Positions 5,020-14,558 of a stretch of 20,231 nucleotides of DNA are shown piece after piece. Numbering within the stretch: position 1 is the first letter of the stretch; each line of letters begins with the position of its first letter. This DNA comes from a virus. The notes under the pieces were generated by a model that was given only the letters and a program-made list of their open reading frames with translations, searched no databases and had not been told where the DNA came from. The position numbers and the translations under genes are program-made. The DNA lies in the IMG/VR virus record IMGVR_UViG_3300020400_000059, positions 1-20,231 of that record. One strand, 5' to 3'.

Positions 5020-5388
5020 ATGAGTTTAGATAAAGAAGTGTTTAACGGTAAAACTCTATCTGATCTTTTTGGAGAGATACACGATAATTCAACCCAAACC
5101 AGATCTCAGATCAAAGGACTTATAGGAGAGTTAAAACCACTTATAGAAAATATAGGTGATGCCACTCTTATTGTTCCTATGATAAAAGAGTATATGGAAA
5201 TAGGAGTAAAGAATGATGAACATTTAATTAAACTAGCGACTGTAATACAACGTATAGAAACAGCAGCAGCTAAAGGAGATGGAGGAGAAATGTTTGATTT
5301 CGGTGAATTACAAGATCTTTTAGAAGATTCTAGAGATACGGTAGAAGAAGTTCAAAATAATTCTGAAAAAACTGAAGAAGAAGAATAA
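5020..5388 (+). CDS. Conserved-type T4-like phage protein, 122 residues
   Basis: The protein begins SLDKEVFNGKTLSDLF and contains IENIGDATLIVPMIKEYMEIGVKNDEHLIKLA in sequence across about residues 42-75, followed by an acidic, probably disordered tail (ending KTEEEE). From memory this layout occurs in T4-like marine phages next to baseplate genes, with no assigned function. Helix-rich and acidic, it could be an assembly factor or minor virion protein. Its stop overlaps the next start as TAATG, linking its translation to the hub/spike gene. Confidence 0.65.
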   Translation: MSLDKEVFNGKTLSDLFGEIHDNSTQTRSQIKGLIGELKPLIENIGDATLIVPMIKEYMEIGVKNDEHLIKLATVIQRIETAAAKGDGGEMFDFGELQDLLEDSRDTVEEVQNNSEKTEEEE

Positions 5389-6518
5389 TGTTTGGTAGAA
5401 TTACAGGATTACTTTATAACGAAGGAGGAGGAGGTGGAGGTAGTAATGGCTTTTATGCTAGAGTTACCGATATTATAACCGACTCTAACCACCCTAGATA
5501 CGAAGATCAACAACAAACCTTAGGTTTATACGGAGTATTTTTTAAGCCAATTGGTGATGCATTAGGAGGAACAGCTGATAATATAGATGAAAATCAATTT
5601 TTTGCTTATTGTCAAAGAGATACTATAGTTAGACTACCAGTAATAGGTGAGATAGTAGAAATTTATGGAGGCCCTGATTGGGATAGAACTACGGATGCAT
5701 CTGAAGGAAGAGACTACTGGAGGACTATAGTTAATATTTGGAACCATCCTAATCATAATGCTAGTACTATTGAAGAACCTGACTTTGGGGATGATTTTAA
5801 AGAAAGCACTAAGGTTAACCCTCTTCAACTATTCCCAGGAGATGCCCTTATAGAAGGTAGACACGGTAATACCATAAGATTAGGAGGTACTAATTTTGAT
5901 ACTAATCCATTTTCTGAAGAAGACAACAACGGTTCACCTTTCGTTATACTTAGAACTGGACAAAAAGAAGCTGATGATTCTATTGAAACAGTAGTAGAAG
6001 ATCCAAATGAAGATAAGTCATCAATATATATAATGTCTGACCATATAGTTAAATTAGAACAAGCACATGAAAAAAGAGATGCTTTTGAAGATGAACCAGA
6101 AAAAGCAGACATACACAAAGGCCCTCAAGTTATAATAAACTCTGGTAGGTTATATTTTAACGCCAGAGATGAAGGTGCTTTTATCTCATCAAAAGAAATG
6201 ATAGGTTTGAATTCTAAAGTAATAGGTATCGATTCTGATGATTATATTGGAATGGATAGTAAAAAAATATACCTTGGTAAAGGAGCATTTGACGAAGATG
6301 AACCAGCTTTGAAAGGACAGACAACTACTGATTGGTTAAACGACTTGGTAGTATTATTACAAGAACTAATAAATACTATGGCATCAACTCCACCTACACC
6401 ATCGGTGTATGTTCCAAAAGTAGCTCAAACTGCAATATCAGTATCTTTAAAATTACCAAAACTTAGAACTTTTTTAAAAAAACTACACTCTAAAAAAGTG
6501 TACATAGATACAAAATAA
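5388..6518 (+). CDS. Baseplate hub/spike protein, gp5-like without lysozyme
   Basis: A 376-residue protein. After a glycine run (residues 14-19) the N-terminal part (about 20-130) reads like an OB-fold of the gp5/VgrG type: ARVTDIITDSNHPRY, then DTIVRLPVIGEIVEIYGGP. The middle contains FPGDALIEGRHGNTIRLGG (about residues 148-166), a motif familiar from phage hub/spike proteins. Residues 245-300 have a repetitive beta pattern (SGRLYFNARDEGAFISS, IGLNSKVIGIDSDDYIGMDS) like the start of a spike beta-helix. No lysozyme domain is present, unlike T4 gp5. It overlaps genes at both ends by one base (TAATG). Confidence 0.7.
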   Translation: MFGRITGLLYNEGGGGGGSNGFYARVTDIITDSNHPRYEDQQQTLGLYGVFFKPIGDALGGTADNIDENQFFAYCQRDTIVRLPVIGEIVEIYGGPDWDRTTDASEGRDYWRTIVNIWNHPNHNASTIEEPDFGDDFKESTKVNPLQLFPGDALIEGRHGNTIRLGGTNFDTNPFSEEDNNGSPFVILRTGQKEADDSIETVVEDPNEDKSSIYIMSDHIVKLEQAHEKRDAFEDEPEKADIHKGPQVIINSGRLYFNARDEGAFISSKEMIGLNSKVIGIDSDDYIGMDSKKIYLGKGAFDEDEPALKGQTTTDWLNDLVVLLQELINTMASTPPTPSVYVPKVAQTAISVSLKLPKLRTFLKKLHSKKVYIDTK

Positions 6519-7585
6519 TGCCATACGTAAATATACCCGAAAGTCAATTACTACCTGCCATAGCAAAAATTCTTGGAAAAGTTGAAGGTGAAATTACTTC
6601 AAAAATTCAGAGTGAAGCATTTAAAATGACAAATAATATAGCTAGTAAAGGTTGTCCTGCTAGTCTCGGTAGACTTTCTAATAAGGTAAACGGTTTAAAT
6701 GGAGGTGTTAGTAAAATAACTGACAGAATTTCTAAATTTCAAAAACTTCCTAAGGCTTTAAAAGCACCTGTAAGTGGATTAAAAGCAGCAAAAAATTTAA
6801 TACTTGCTCTTCCTGTACCTCAAGCAGTACCTCCAGGTATCGGTTTACCTGTAAACGTAACTACAAAATACGCTGATCTTTTACATCTTTTAAAAGAGTT
6901 TATAAAACAGATTAGTGACGATGTAGAAGGGTTATCAATACTTTTAAAAGTACCTACGTTTTCATTATCCTTTGTTACAAAAAGACTAAATAAAGTAAGT
7001 AATGCAATCAATGTATGTAAAGTTGAAAATGCTCTAAAAGATATACTAGAAAAAGAAGAACTAACGTTTGAAGAAATGGTTGAGCTTGGTCTTATTTCAG
7101 ATGACGGTAGTTTTATAACTTCTGATCTATCTAAAAGAGCTGTAGATTTAGATACATACGGTTCCTTATCAGTAAATGAAATATCTGAAAAAACTGGGGT
7201 ATCACCAGATGAAGTAGCTAAACAATTAAAGGACGGTAATAATTTAGATCCAACTGATAATATAAACAATCAATTATTAGACATACTTAATAAACTTGAA
7301 GGCACCGGATTAGATGGATTAAGAGAATTACTAGATGATTTCAATGCTGAGGATGATACATCTGTGGCAGACGATGATAAGTATTTACATAGAGGCCCTA
7401 ACGGTGAACTTTATAGGTTAGTAATAAAAATAGACCCTGAATCTCCTTCTATAGCACCCAGGAGATTTGCGGTAGCATTAGATTCAGAGGGTGTTGAAAT
7501 ATTAAAAGGTGGTAAATCATTCAGTTCGTCAGTAGATATACTACTTGATGAAATAAAATTTAGAATAGATAATCAACTTCCATAA
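6518..7585 (+). CDS. Probable virion structural protein in the baseplate module
   Basis: A 355-residue protein starting at a TAATG junction after the spike gene. The first 200 residues are helical with many Lys and Leu; a Pro-rich hinge (VPQAVPPGIGLP) is at about residues 99-110. Residues 205-260 are acidic, and the C-terminus (about 285-355) is a compact-looking beta domain including HRGPNGELYRLVIKIDP. No family is recognised. Its place between hub/spike and gp25-like genes, and tight coupling to the spike gene, make a baseplate or tail-assembly role likely, but this is by context only. Confidence 0.6.
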   Translation: MPYVNIPESQLLPAIAKILGKVEGEITSKIQSEAFKMTNNIASKGCPASLGRLSNKVNGLNGGVSKITDRISKFQKLPKALKAPVSGLKAAKNLILALPVPQAVPPGIGLPVNVTTKYADLLHLLKEFIKQISDDVEGLSILLKVPTFSLSFVTKRLNKVSNAINVCKVENALKDILEKEELTFEEMVELGLISDDGSFITSDLSKRAVDLDTYGSLSVNEISEKTGVSPDEVAKQLKDGNNLDPTDNINNQLLDILNKLEGTGLDGLRELLDDFNAEDDTSVADDDKYLHRGPNGELYRLVIKIDPESPSIAPRRFAVALDSEGVEILKGGKSFSSSVDILLDEIKFRIDNQLP

Positions 7586-7590
7586 CTAAA

Positions 7591-7599
7591 CTATTTATA
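7591..7599 (+). promoter_or_regulatory. CTATTTATA element before 7603
   Basis: An exact copy of the element at 5001, ending three bases before the ATG at 7603. In a gene block otherwise joined by overlaps, this is one of few gaps, which supports a signal. It is too near the ATG for a normal -10 unless the transcript is leaderless, so it may instead help translation initiation. Confidence 0.35.
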
Positions 7600-7602
7600 T
7601 AT

Positions 7603-8025
7603 ATGAAACTCGATCAACTTAGAAAAATTATACGAGAAGAGGTACGAGCTGCTGTTAAGGAGGAGTTACAAGACGTAATGAACGAAGCTGTAAAATATGC
7701 TTCAACTCCTGATAGTAACCCTAATCAAATGAAACCTGTTGCAAAAGGCCAACCAAAAAAATGGTCTGTAGGCAAGTCTGCTACGTTAGACGAAATGCTT
7801 AATGCAACAAGAGAAGAAATGACAGCACAAGAAGCAAACAATATAATGGGTGGTACTGGAGTACAAAAACCTAATTTTGCATCTATGATGTCTAACCAAA
7901 TGAGTCGTTCTGTACAAGGACCACAAGTGGGTATAGATATTAGTCAATTAGATTTTGTTAATAAAGCAAAATCAGTATTAGATGCATCATATAAAAAAGA
8001 TAAAGCTAGAGTAGGAGCAGTATAA
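7603..8025 (+). CDS. Hypothetical protein with amphipathic N-terminal helix
   Basis: A 140-residue protein. Residues 1-28 form a charged helix (LRKIIREEVRAAVKEELQDV), a pattern I recall at the start of several marine-phage proteins. The rest is Met-, Gln- and Ser-rich with low complexity, including a Pro/Gly/Lys segment at about residues 46-58, so it may be partly disordered. No function is known. The gene follows a ctatttata element and ends in a TAATG junction with the gp25-like gene, so it probably leads that transcript or translation unit. Confidence 0.6.
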   Translation: MKLDQLRKIIREEVRAAVKEELQDVMNEAVKYASTPDSNPNQMKPVAKGQPKKWSVGKSATLDEMLNATREEMTAQEANNIMGGTGVQKPNFASMMSNQMSRSVQGPQVGIDISQLDFVNKAKSVLDASYKKDKARVGAV

Positions 8026-8435
8026 TGGCGTTTGAAATAAAGAAAATAGATCCAATTGACTTACAACCAAGAAAGGCTGTAGGAGTTAGTTTACCTTTTA
8101 GCGGTAAAGCTGTTTTTAATCAAACATTTGAAACTAAACAAGCAATTAAAACTAACTTAATAAACTATTTTCTTACAGGTAAAGGAGAACGATACTTAAA
8201 CCCTACATTCGGAAATCAGCTTCAAAATCTTCTTTTCGAACAATTGACTCAAGATAAGGTAAAAGAAATTGATCAATTAGTTAGAAATGATTTAGAATTT
8301 TATTTTCCAAGAGTAGAACCTGTTGAGATAAACACTTTAGGTGATGCAGACAAAAATACAGTAAGCTTTAGTTTAAAGTATAAATTAAGAGATACCGACA
8401 TCGAAGATGAAGTAGTAATAAATTTTGAACAATAA
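8025..8435 (+). CDS. 25: Baseplate wedge protein, gp25-like
   Basis: A 136-residue protein, close to the T4 gp25 length of 132. It has the family features: a GVSLPFSGKAVFNQTF segment (about residues 19-34), the QAIKTNLINYFLTGKGERYLNPTFG region (about 39-63) and a beta-strand C-terminus (VSFSLKYKLRD). gp25-like proteins join gp6-like proteins in the wedge that surrounds the hub and help start sheath assembly. Its position directly before the gp6-like gene, with a TAATG junction, is the usual order. Confidence 0.88.
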   Translation: MAFEIKKIDPIDLQPRKAVGVSLPFSGKAVFNQTFETKQAIKTNLINYFLTGKGERYLNPTFGNQLQNLLFEQLTQDKVKEIDQLVRNDLEFYFPRVEPVEINTLGDADKNTVSFSLKYKLRDTDIEDEVVINFEQ

Positions 8436-10249
8436 TGGCAGAAGAAAGAGATATAAAATACATCAATAGAGATTTCAATGACTTGAAAACTGCATTGATA
8501 GAACACGCTAAGAATTACTTTCCAGATTCTTATAACGATTTTAGTCCTACTTCTCCAGGAACTATGTTTATTGAAATGGCTGCTTATGTAGGAGATGTAT
8601 TGTCATTTTATCAAGATAATCAGTTACAGGAAACTTTTTTACAACATGCTAAAAACCCTGCTAACTTATATTCGTTAGCTTATATGATGGGGTATAGACC
8701 GAAAGCTACATCTGCTGCTGAAGCCGAACTTACAGTTACTCAAAGAGTTGCAGCTACTGGTGCAGACTATAAACCAAATTTAGATCAAGCGTTAACTATA
8801 AGTAAAAACGGTATTGTAAAAGCATCTGTAGGAGATAATTTAACTTTTTTGACTAACGAACAAGTAGACTTTAAATTTAGTAGTTCTTACGATCCAACTG
8901 ATATAAGAATTTTTTCTTTGGATAGTGGTAATCCTGCTGAATACTTGTTGACTAAAAAAGTAAAAGCAACTTCAGGAACTATTAATACAACTACCGAAAC
9001 TTATACTACTGCTGAAAAATTTGCTACGATTGAAATATCAGATACAAATATAATAGGAGTTTTAGATATTGTAGATAGTGATAACAATACCTGGACTGAA
9101 GTTCCTTATTTAGGTCAAGATACTGTATTTGATACTCAAGCTAACACCAACAGTGAAAGTAATATAGTTCCTAATAATTTAAGACTTAAAAAAGTTCCAA
9201 GAAGATTTGTTACTAGATTTACATCGACTAATAAACTACAAATACAATTTGGTTCAGGAATAAGTTCTCAAGATGACGAAGCTATAATTCCAGACCCAAC
9301 TGTTATAAGAAATTCAGATACTTTTTTAACATCTAACGAATATTTTAAGGCATACGATCCATCTAACTTTTTATTTACACAAACATATGGATTAGCACCT
9401 TCTAACACAACACTTACAATAAGGTACTTAACAGGAGGTGGAGTAGCAGCAAATGTACCTGCAAATACAATAGATGCTATAGATACAGTAGTTACATCTG
9501 CAACAGATGATAGTTATGCAGCAACATTAGCATTTACAAACGAACAACCAGCTTCAGGTGGTAAAGACGGAGATTCAACTGAAGAATTGAGACAAAATTC
9601 ATTAAGAGCATTTGCAGAACAGCAACGTACAGTAACATTACAAGACTATACAGTCAGAGCATTATCACTACCTTCTTCTTTTGGTAGTATAGCAAAAGCT
9701 TATGCAACCAAAGACGGTTTGGTAAATAACGATAGTAGTGTATTAGGTAATAATCCTTTAGCTATTGGATTGTATATACTTGCGTATGATATAAATAAAA
9801 AACTTACAAATGCAAGTGATTCTCTTAAGAAAAATTTAAAACATTATCTTTCTGAGTTTATGCCTGTTACTGATGCAGTTGATATAAAAGATGCATTTGT
9901 AGTAAATATTAAAATAAAATATGACGTAGTAACACTTCCTACTTACGCAGCAAGAGATGTATTACTAAAGTGCAATAATTTTTTGATTAATTATTTTAGA
10001 ATAGAAAAGTGGAGCATCAATCAACCTATAAATATTTCTACTTTGTTTACTGAGTTAGACCAAATAAGAGGAGTACAAACAGTTAAATCAGTAAGAGTAG
10101 AAAATATAGCAGGGGGTAGATACTCTCAAAATGCATATGATGTAGAAGGAGCAACTAAAGATAATATAGTTTATCCATCTTTTGATCCATGTATATTTGA
10201 AGTTAAGTTTCCACAAGAAGATATTGAAGGTAGAGTAACAACATTATAA
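8435..10249 (+). CDS. 6: Baseplate wedge protein, gp6-like (baseplate J family)
   Basis: A 604-residue protein, comparable with T4 gp6 (about 660). The N-terminus has the hallmark region at about residues 8-110: INRDFNDLKTALIEHAKNYF, then SPTSPGTMFIEMAAYVGDVLSFYQD and YSLAYMMGYRPKATS. Residues 260-410 contain the baseplate-J core with GGKDGDSTEELRQNS (about 379-393) and QRTVTLQDYTVRALS. gp6 dimers form the inner ring of the baseplate and change shape during sheath contraction. It is coupled to the gp25-like gene by TAATG and followed two bases later by the next structural gene. Confidence 0.9.
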   Translation: MAEERDIKYINRDFNDLKTALIEHAKNYFPDSYNDFSPTSPGTMFIEMAAYVGDVLSFYQDNQLQETFLQHAKNPANLYSLAYMMGYRPKATSAAEAELTVTQRVAATGADYKPNLDQALTISKNGIVKASVGDNLTFLTNEQVDFKFSSSYDPTDIRIFSLDSGNPAEYLLTKKVKATSGTINTTTETYTTAEKFATIEISDTNIIGVLDIVDSDNNTWTEVPYLGQDTVFDTQANTNSESNIVPNNLRLKKVPRRFVTRFTSTNKLQIQFGSGISSQDDEAIIPDPTVIRNSDTFLTSNEYFKAYDPSNFLFTQTYGLAPSNTTLTIRYLTGGGVAANVPANTIDAIDTVVTSATDDSYAATLAFTNEQPASGGKDGDSTEELRQNSLRAFAEQQRTVTLQDYTVRALSLPSSFGSIAKAYATKDGLVNNDSSVLGNNPLAIGLYILAYDINKKLTNASDSLKKNLKHYLSEFMPVTDAVDIKDAFVVNIKIKYDVVTLPTYAARDVLLKCNNFLINYFRIEKWSINQPINISTLFTELDQIRGVQTVKSVRVENIAGGRYSQNAYDVEGATKDNIVYPSFDPCIFEVKFPQEDIEGRVTTL

Positions 10250-10250
10250 T

Positions 10251-11300
10251 ATGGCAATATATAGAATATACCCTGAAAAAGATACTTACATTAATAGTGA
10301 ACCATCTGATGGTGGCATATATGGTAATGCTGGTAAAGATGAGATACTAGAAGTAGGAGGTTATAGAGATATTGACTTTGTCGGTAGAACAAACAGAGCA
10401 CTAATACAGTTTAAACAATCAGATATAGTAGAAACGGTAAATCAAAAAATATCTGGACCTATATCAGCAAGTTTAAATTTAAAATTAGCTAATGCAACTG
10501 AACTACCTAATTCGTATTCCATATTTGTTTTCCCCATATCTGGTGGATGGACTAACGGTGTTGGTAAAGGAGATGATGAACCTAAAAATCAAACAGGTTG
10601 CTCGTGGAAATATAAAGATGATGGTAATGAAGAATGGGTAACTTTAGGAGGAGATTTTATAACAGGCACTTCTGGTCAAGTTACTTATGATATAAACGAT
10701 GATCATGATTTAGAAGTAGATGTAACTTCAATAGTTTCTAGTCATTTTTCTGGTAGTCTTTCTAACGATGGTATGATATTAAAGATAAATGATGATATAG
10801 AAAATAACTTAACTGCATCTATACTTTTAAAATATTTTAGTAAAGACACCAACACTATTTACCCACCTTATTTAGAGTTTAAATGGGATGATAGTACGTA
10901 TAGTAGCACACTTACCGAACTTAGTACCGATATAGCAACTATTAGCATAAAAAATGCAAAAGAAAAATATAACGATTCAGATTCAGTACGATTTAGATTA
11001 TCAGCAAGACCTAAATACCCTACAAGAACTTTTACTACAAGTTCAATTTTCTTAACTGAATTTAAATTACCAACCGCATCTTTTTGGGGAGTAAAAGACG
11101 AAAAAACTGGAGAAATGGTTATCGATTTCGATACATCATTTACAAAACTAAGTGCGGATAATACCAGTAACTATTTTGATATGACTATGAATTCGTTACA
11201 ACCAGAACGTTACTACAGGCTTTTAGTTAAAACTACACTCAACGACAGTACTATAGTAATTGATAATAAAAATATATTTAAGGTAACTAAGCATGGCTAA
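10251..11300 (+). CDS. Tail/baseplate structural protein with DNRLRE-like domain
   Basis: A 349-residue protein. The N-terminal half (about residues 1-200) resembles DNRLRE-type beta-sandwich domains: DTYINSEPSDGGIYGNAG near residues 11-28, followed by RTNRALIQF (about 46-54). Such domains occur in extracellular and surface proteins and can bind sugars. The C-terminal half is also beta-rich and may form a second domain. Gene order (after gp6-like, before the tail-protein-I-like gene) suggests a wedge or peripheral baseplate component. Exposed sugar-binding on the virion is inferred. It overlaps the next gene by eight bases. Confidence 0.55.
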   Translation: MAIYRIYPEKDTYINSEPSDGGIYGNAGKDEILEVGGYRDIDFVGRTNRALIQFKQSDIVETVNQKISGPISASLNLKLANATELPNSYSIFVFPISGGWTNGVGKGDDEPKNQTGCSWKYKDDGNEEWVTLGGDFITGTSGQVTYDINDDHDLEVDVTSIVSSHFSGSLSNDGMILKINDDIENNLTASILLKYFSKDTNTIYPPYLEFKWDDSTYSSTLTELSTDIATISIKNAKEKYNDSDSVRFRLSARPKYPTRTFTTSSIFLTEFKLPTASFWGVKDEKTGEMVIDFDTSFTKLSADNTSNYFDMTMNSLQPERYYRLLVKTTLNDSTIVIDNKNIFKVTKHG

Positions 11301-11631
11301 TGAAATCAAAATACAAAAGAAAGTATATGATCCTAAAACGTTAAATAAAGTAATTGATAGAAACTTTAAAACGTTCGCACAACCTGAGGATCCTGAAGCA
11401 GAGACTACTGTAGCTGAATTTTTTGACCTTTACGACCAACTGTATTACGAGATACCATTAGAAGGAGAAAGATTATCTCATACGTTTTTGGTACAAAAAA
11501 GTTCTGAATTATTAGATTTTGAAAAAGACAACTCTGACATACAACCTCTGTTAGACGAGATTACTATATTAAGAGAACAAATATTATCATTGAACGAGCA
11601 ACTAATAGAAGCTAATACACCTGATATTTAA
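11293..11631 (+). CDS. Small conserved-type baseplate-module protein
   Basis: A 112-residue acidic protein. The central pattern EFFDLYDQLYYEIPLEGERLSH (about residues 43-64) recalls small proteins found beside tail genes in marine myophages, with no assigned function. Residues 80-108 form a Leu/Glu helix suited to a coiled coil (LLDEITILREQILSLNEQL). The start lies eight bases inside the upstream gene and the stop overlaps the next start (TAATG), so it is translated as part of the baseplate block. It may be an assembly factor or a coiled-coil connector. Confidence 0.6.
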   Translation: MANEIKIQKKVYDPKTLNKVIDRNFKTFAQPEDPEAETTVAEFFDLYDQLYYEIPLEGERLSHTFLVQKSSELLDFEKDNSDIQPLLDEITILREQILSLNEQLIEANTPDI

Positions 11632-14558
11632 TGAGCACGTTTAAATACACAGTAAAAGAAATAAATTTAGAAGGTCTAGATACGTCTAAACAGTTCAAGG
11701 ATTCAGATAAAAAGTTAATTGAATCATTTGATCTCACAACTGCTTTTGACACTTCAAAACACTCTCTTAATCTTTTTGTTTACAGTGTAGATAACGTACT
11801 ATTGCAGAACGTGCTTGACTACCCTAACTATTCTGCTTTAATAAATGCAGCTGGTGCTGGTAAGGATGGTATATTAAATATAACTTTAGATCCTGCTAGG
11901 GATGCTAAAGAGTTAGGTTACGAAAATGGTGATATAAGACTACTTTATAAGTTTACTGATGATTTATTTTCAGAGGATAAAAGAACAAAACAGTTTTTTA
12001 TAGAAAGTATATCTCCTGATAGAACTGAGATAAGGGCTCTTTCTAATCAACTTACTGATGAAGAAATATCAGAATATACTACTGCATTATCAAACAGGCT
12101 AAATGACGGATCGTTTTTTAGTGAATTTAATTTAAATTTCGAAAAGTTAGTTTCTAGCATAGGTGTTAACGTTACAACTGAAAATACCGATCAAGGGTTA
12201 GCTCTAGTAATAAAGCTTTACCAACCATTAGATTCTTCTGTAGCAATAAAAGATTTATTTAATGTAGTAGAATTGGTAAGTGATTCTAAATTTTTTGAAA
12301 TAACATCTGAATTTTTAGAAGATAAAATAAATTTAGGATATCTAAAAGGACCAAATTTTAATGTTGAAGTAGTTGAAGATAGTTTTAATCCTACTGAATA
12401 TTTTAGTTATAACGAACTTTTAAGTTTTCCTGTAACTAGCTCTTATTACGAATTAAGATCTTTATTTAACGAAAAAAGTGCACAAATTGCAATAAATCAT
12501 GAAGACTATAATGATTTTATACATTTTAGTTCAGCAGAAGAAAGATTAAGAAACTTTAAGTATAAATTAGATTTAATTAATAGTTACCAAAGCAGTTTAT
12601 ATTCAGTTAAAACTACAGGTTATACTAAGACTGGAGTTACGGGTAGTATATCTTACTATGAAAATTTAATAGAAGGTATAGTAAATAATTTTGACCATTA
12701 CGATAGATATCTGTATTATGAAAGCGGAAGTTCGGCATGGCCGAAAACTAATAGTACGAGACCGTATATTAATCAAGCATCTACAACTTCTGAAAGTATT
12801 ACTTACTTTACTAATCAATTAGTTTCTGCATCCAATTACGATAACACAAACGTAGATATACTTACTAATACTATTCCAACATTTATAAGAGAGGATTCTC
12901 AAAATGCTCCTTATACATTGTTTGTGCATATGATTGCGCAACATTTTGATAATCTGTGGATTTACTTTAAAGCTGTATCGGATAAGTATGATGCTGATAA
13001 CAGGTTAAACTTTGGTGTAAGTAAAGATATAGTAAAAAGTGCTGTAGAATCTTTAGGTGTAAAACTATATAGTAGCAATCAAAGTTTAGATAATTTATTT
13101 TCTTTATTAACTGGAGAGTCTTATGCATCTGGTAGTGAAACTGTAAACGAAATAGTTACAGCAGTATCTGGTTCGGGTAGTGAACACTTGCAACCAATGC
13201 CTAAGGATAATTACTTAAAAGAAATTTACAAAAGAATATATCATAACTTACCGTTAATTTTAAAATCTAAAGGTACTGAAAGAGGTATAAGAGCAATAAT
13301 AAATTCCTTCGGTATTCCAAACTCTATCCTACCAGTTAAAATTTACGGAGGAAAAAATAAAAGTGATATTAAATTTACTAATCAAAACTTTGTAACAAGT
13401 TCATTAGCAAAAGTAAGATTAGATAACACTGGAAGTTTAGTTTCAGGTAGTACTTTATCAAGATATGCATCAACTACAAGTCGAAAGATTAAATATTCAG
13501 ATGATCTACATACTGTAGAAGTAGGTTTTTCTTTAAGTAAACTTTTGGATAACTATATAGAATCTAGACTAAGCGGTAGTTTTAATATTGACGATTTCAT
13601 AGGAGATCCTAGAGACGCCACTAATGATAGTTACCATGAATTAAATAAATTAAGAAACTACATTCTTGGTTTAGATGATGATTTAGGTTCCAATATATGG
13701 AATGTTATTCAAAGTAATTGGGAAGATTATGACGCATTTTGGGACAGAGATGATATTTTCAGAACACCTTCTGCTTTTATAAGACTTGTTAAGTTTTTTG
13801 ATAATAACGTGTTTAGAGTTATTAAAGATCTGATACCTGCACGTTCAACCATTAACACAGGTGTAGTAGTTAAACCAGATATTCTAACTAGAAATAAAGC
13901 TAAGCAAGTTAGTTTAACGTTAGAAAATAAAATCTACACCGGTAGTATAAATGTAAGTACTATCACAGGTAGTCATGGAGAATCATTTGGGTCTAAAGAT
14001 AGATATAATACAAACTACTCAGCAAGTATTTTAACTTCCGTTGGGTATGCTCCAAAAAATGAAAGTTTTCAAACTCCTAAATTTACAGGAGAATTTTCTG
14101 GCAGTTTAGTAATGGTCAGCGATGGTGAACTAAATACAGCCAATACTTTTAAGAAAGCTGCACAACCTATTATTGATTTTAACTTAACAGTATTTAACTT
14201 ATCATTACCAATACCTCCTTCATGTGATCTATTCTTAAAAGCTACTTACGTTGGTGATCTTATTAACTTCTATGGTGAAACAGGAAGAGGTACAGTAAGA
14301 GCTATTTATCCAGAGACAGTTGCTGCTACTTCAGGTAGTATAAACTTAATAGTAGATTATACACTTTATGAATATGCTGCTGCAGTTGCTGAAGGAGCTG
14401 CTTACGGCGGTGGGGGTTATACTGGAGTATTTGATGGGTGGTATACTCAAGCACAAGGTAGCGGTTCATTAATTACTACAGGTAGTACTATAACTGTAAC
14501 TAATGAGTTACAACTTGCATCAGGATCAGAATATTATGCTAACTTTTTAGATGAATAA
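11631..14558 (+). CDS. Large baseplate wedge/tail protein, tail-protein-I-like
   Basis: A 975-residue protein, the largest in the window. Residues 541-564 contain LPLILKSKGTERGIRAI followed by FGIP, a motif I associate with P2 tail-protein-I-like baseplate proteins. Its size and place after gp6-like genes match T4 gp7 (about 1030 residues), but I cannot show homology. The N-terminal 250 residues and the region beyond 600 appear beta-rich, with many Thr-Gly-Ser and Ser-Gly-Ser turns. A glycine stretch near residues 924-930 precedes the C-terminus. It is probably the wedge arm that links the inner ring to peripheral proteins or fibres. TAATG junctions lie at both ends. Confidence 0.6.
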   Translation: MSTFKYTVKEINLEGLDTSKQFKDSDKKLIESFDLTTAFDTSKHSLNLFVYSVDNVLLQNVLDYPNYSALINAAGAGKDGILNITLDPARDAKELGYENGDIRLLYKFTDDLFSEDKRTKQFFIESISPDRTEIRALSNQLTDEEISEYTTALSNRLNDGSFFSEFNLNFEKLVSSIGVNVTTENTDQGLALVIKLYQPLDSSVAIKDLFNVVELVSDSKFFEITSEFLEDKINLGYLKGPNFNVEVVEDSFNPTEYFSYNELLSFPVTSSYYELRSLFNEKSAQIAINHEDYNDFIHFSSAEERLRNFKYKLDLINSYQSSLYSVKTTGYTKTGVTGSISYYENLIEGIVNNFDHYDRYLYYESGSSAWPKTNSTRPYINQASTTSESITYFTNQLVSASNYDNTNVDILTNTIPTFIREDSQNAPYTLFVHMIAQHFDNLWIYFKAVSDKYDADNRLNFGVSKDIVKSAVESLGVKLYSSNQSLDNLFSLLTGESYASGSETVNEIVTAVSGSGSEHLQPMPKDNYLKEIYKRIYHNLPLILKSKGTERGIRAIINSFGIPNSILPVKIYGGKNKSDIKFTNQNFVTSSLAKVRLDNTGSLVSGSTLSRYASTTSRKIKYSDDLHTVEVGFSLSKLLDNYIESRLSGSFNIDDFIGDPRDATNDSYHELNKLRNYILGLDDDLGSNIWNVIQSNWEDYDAFWDRDDIFRTPSAFIRLVKFFDNNVFRVIKDLIPARSTINTGVVVKPDILTRNKAKQVSLTLENKIYTGSINVSTITGSHGESFGSKDRYNTNYSASILTSVGYAPKNESFQTPKFTGEFSGSLVMVSDGELNTANTFKKAAQPIIDFNLTVFNLSLPIPPSCDLFLKATYVGDLINFYGETGRGTVRAIYPETVAATSGSINLIVDYTLYEYAAAVAEGAAYGGGGYTGVFDGWYTQAQGSGSLITTGSTITVTNELQLASGSEYYANFLDE

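Noticed and set aside
5634-6118. Minus-strand frames opposite the hub/spike gene
   Set aside because: They lie wholly antisense to a well-supported structural gene and have low-complexity Ser-rich products; they are shadow frames. The same holds for those opposite 6820-7269, 8300-8506, 14830-15015, 15929-16111 and 19859-20107.
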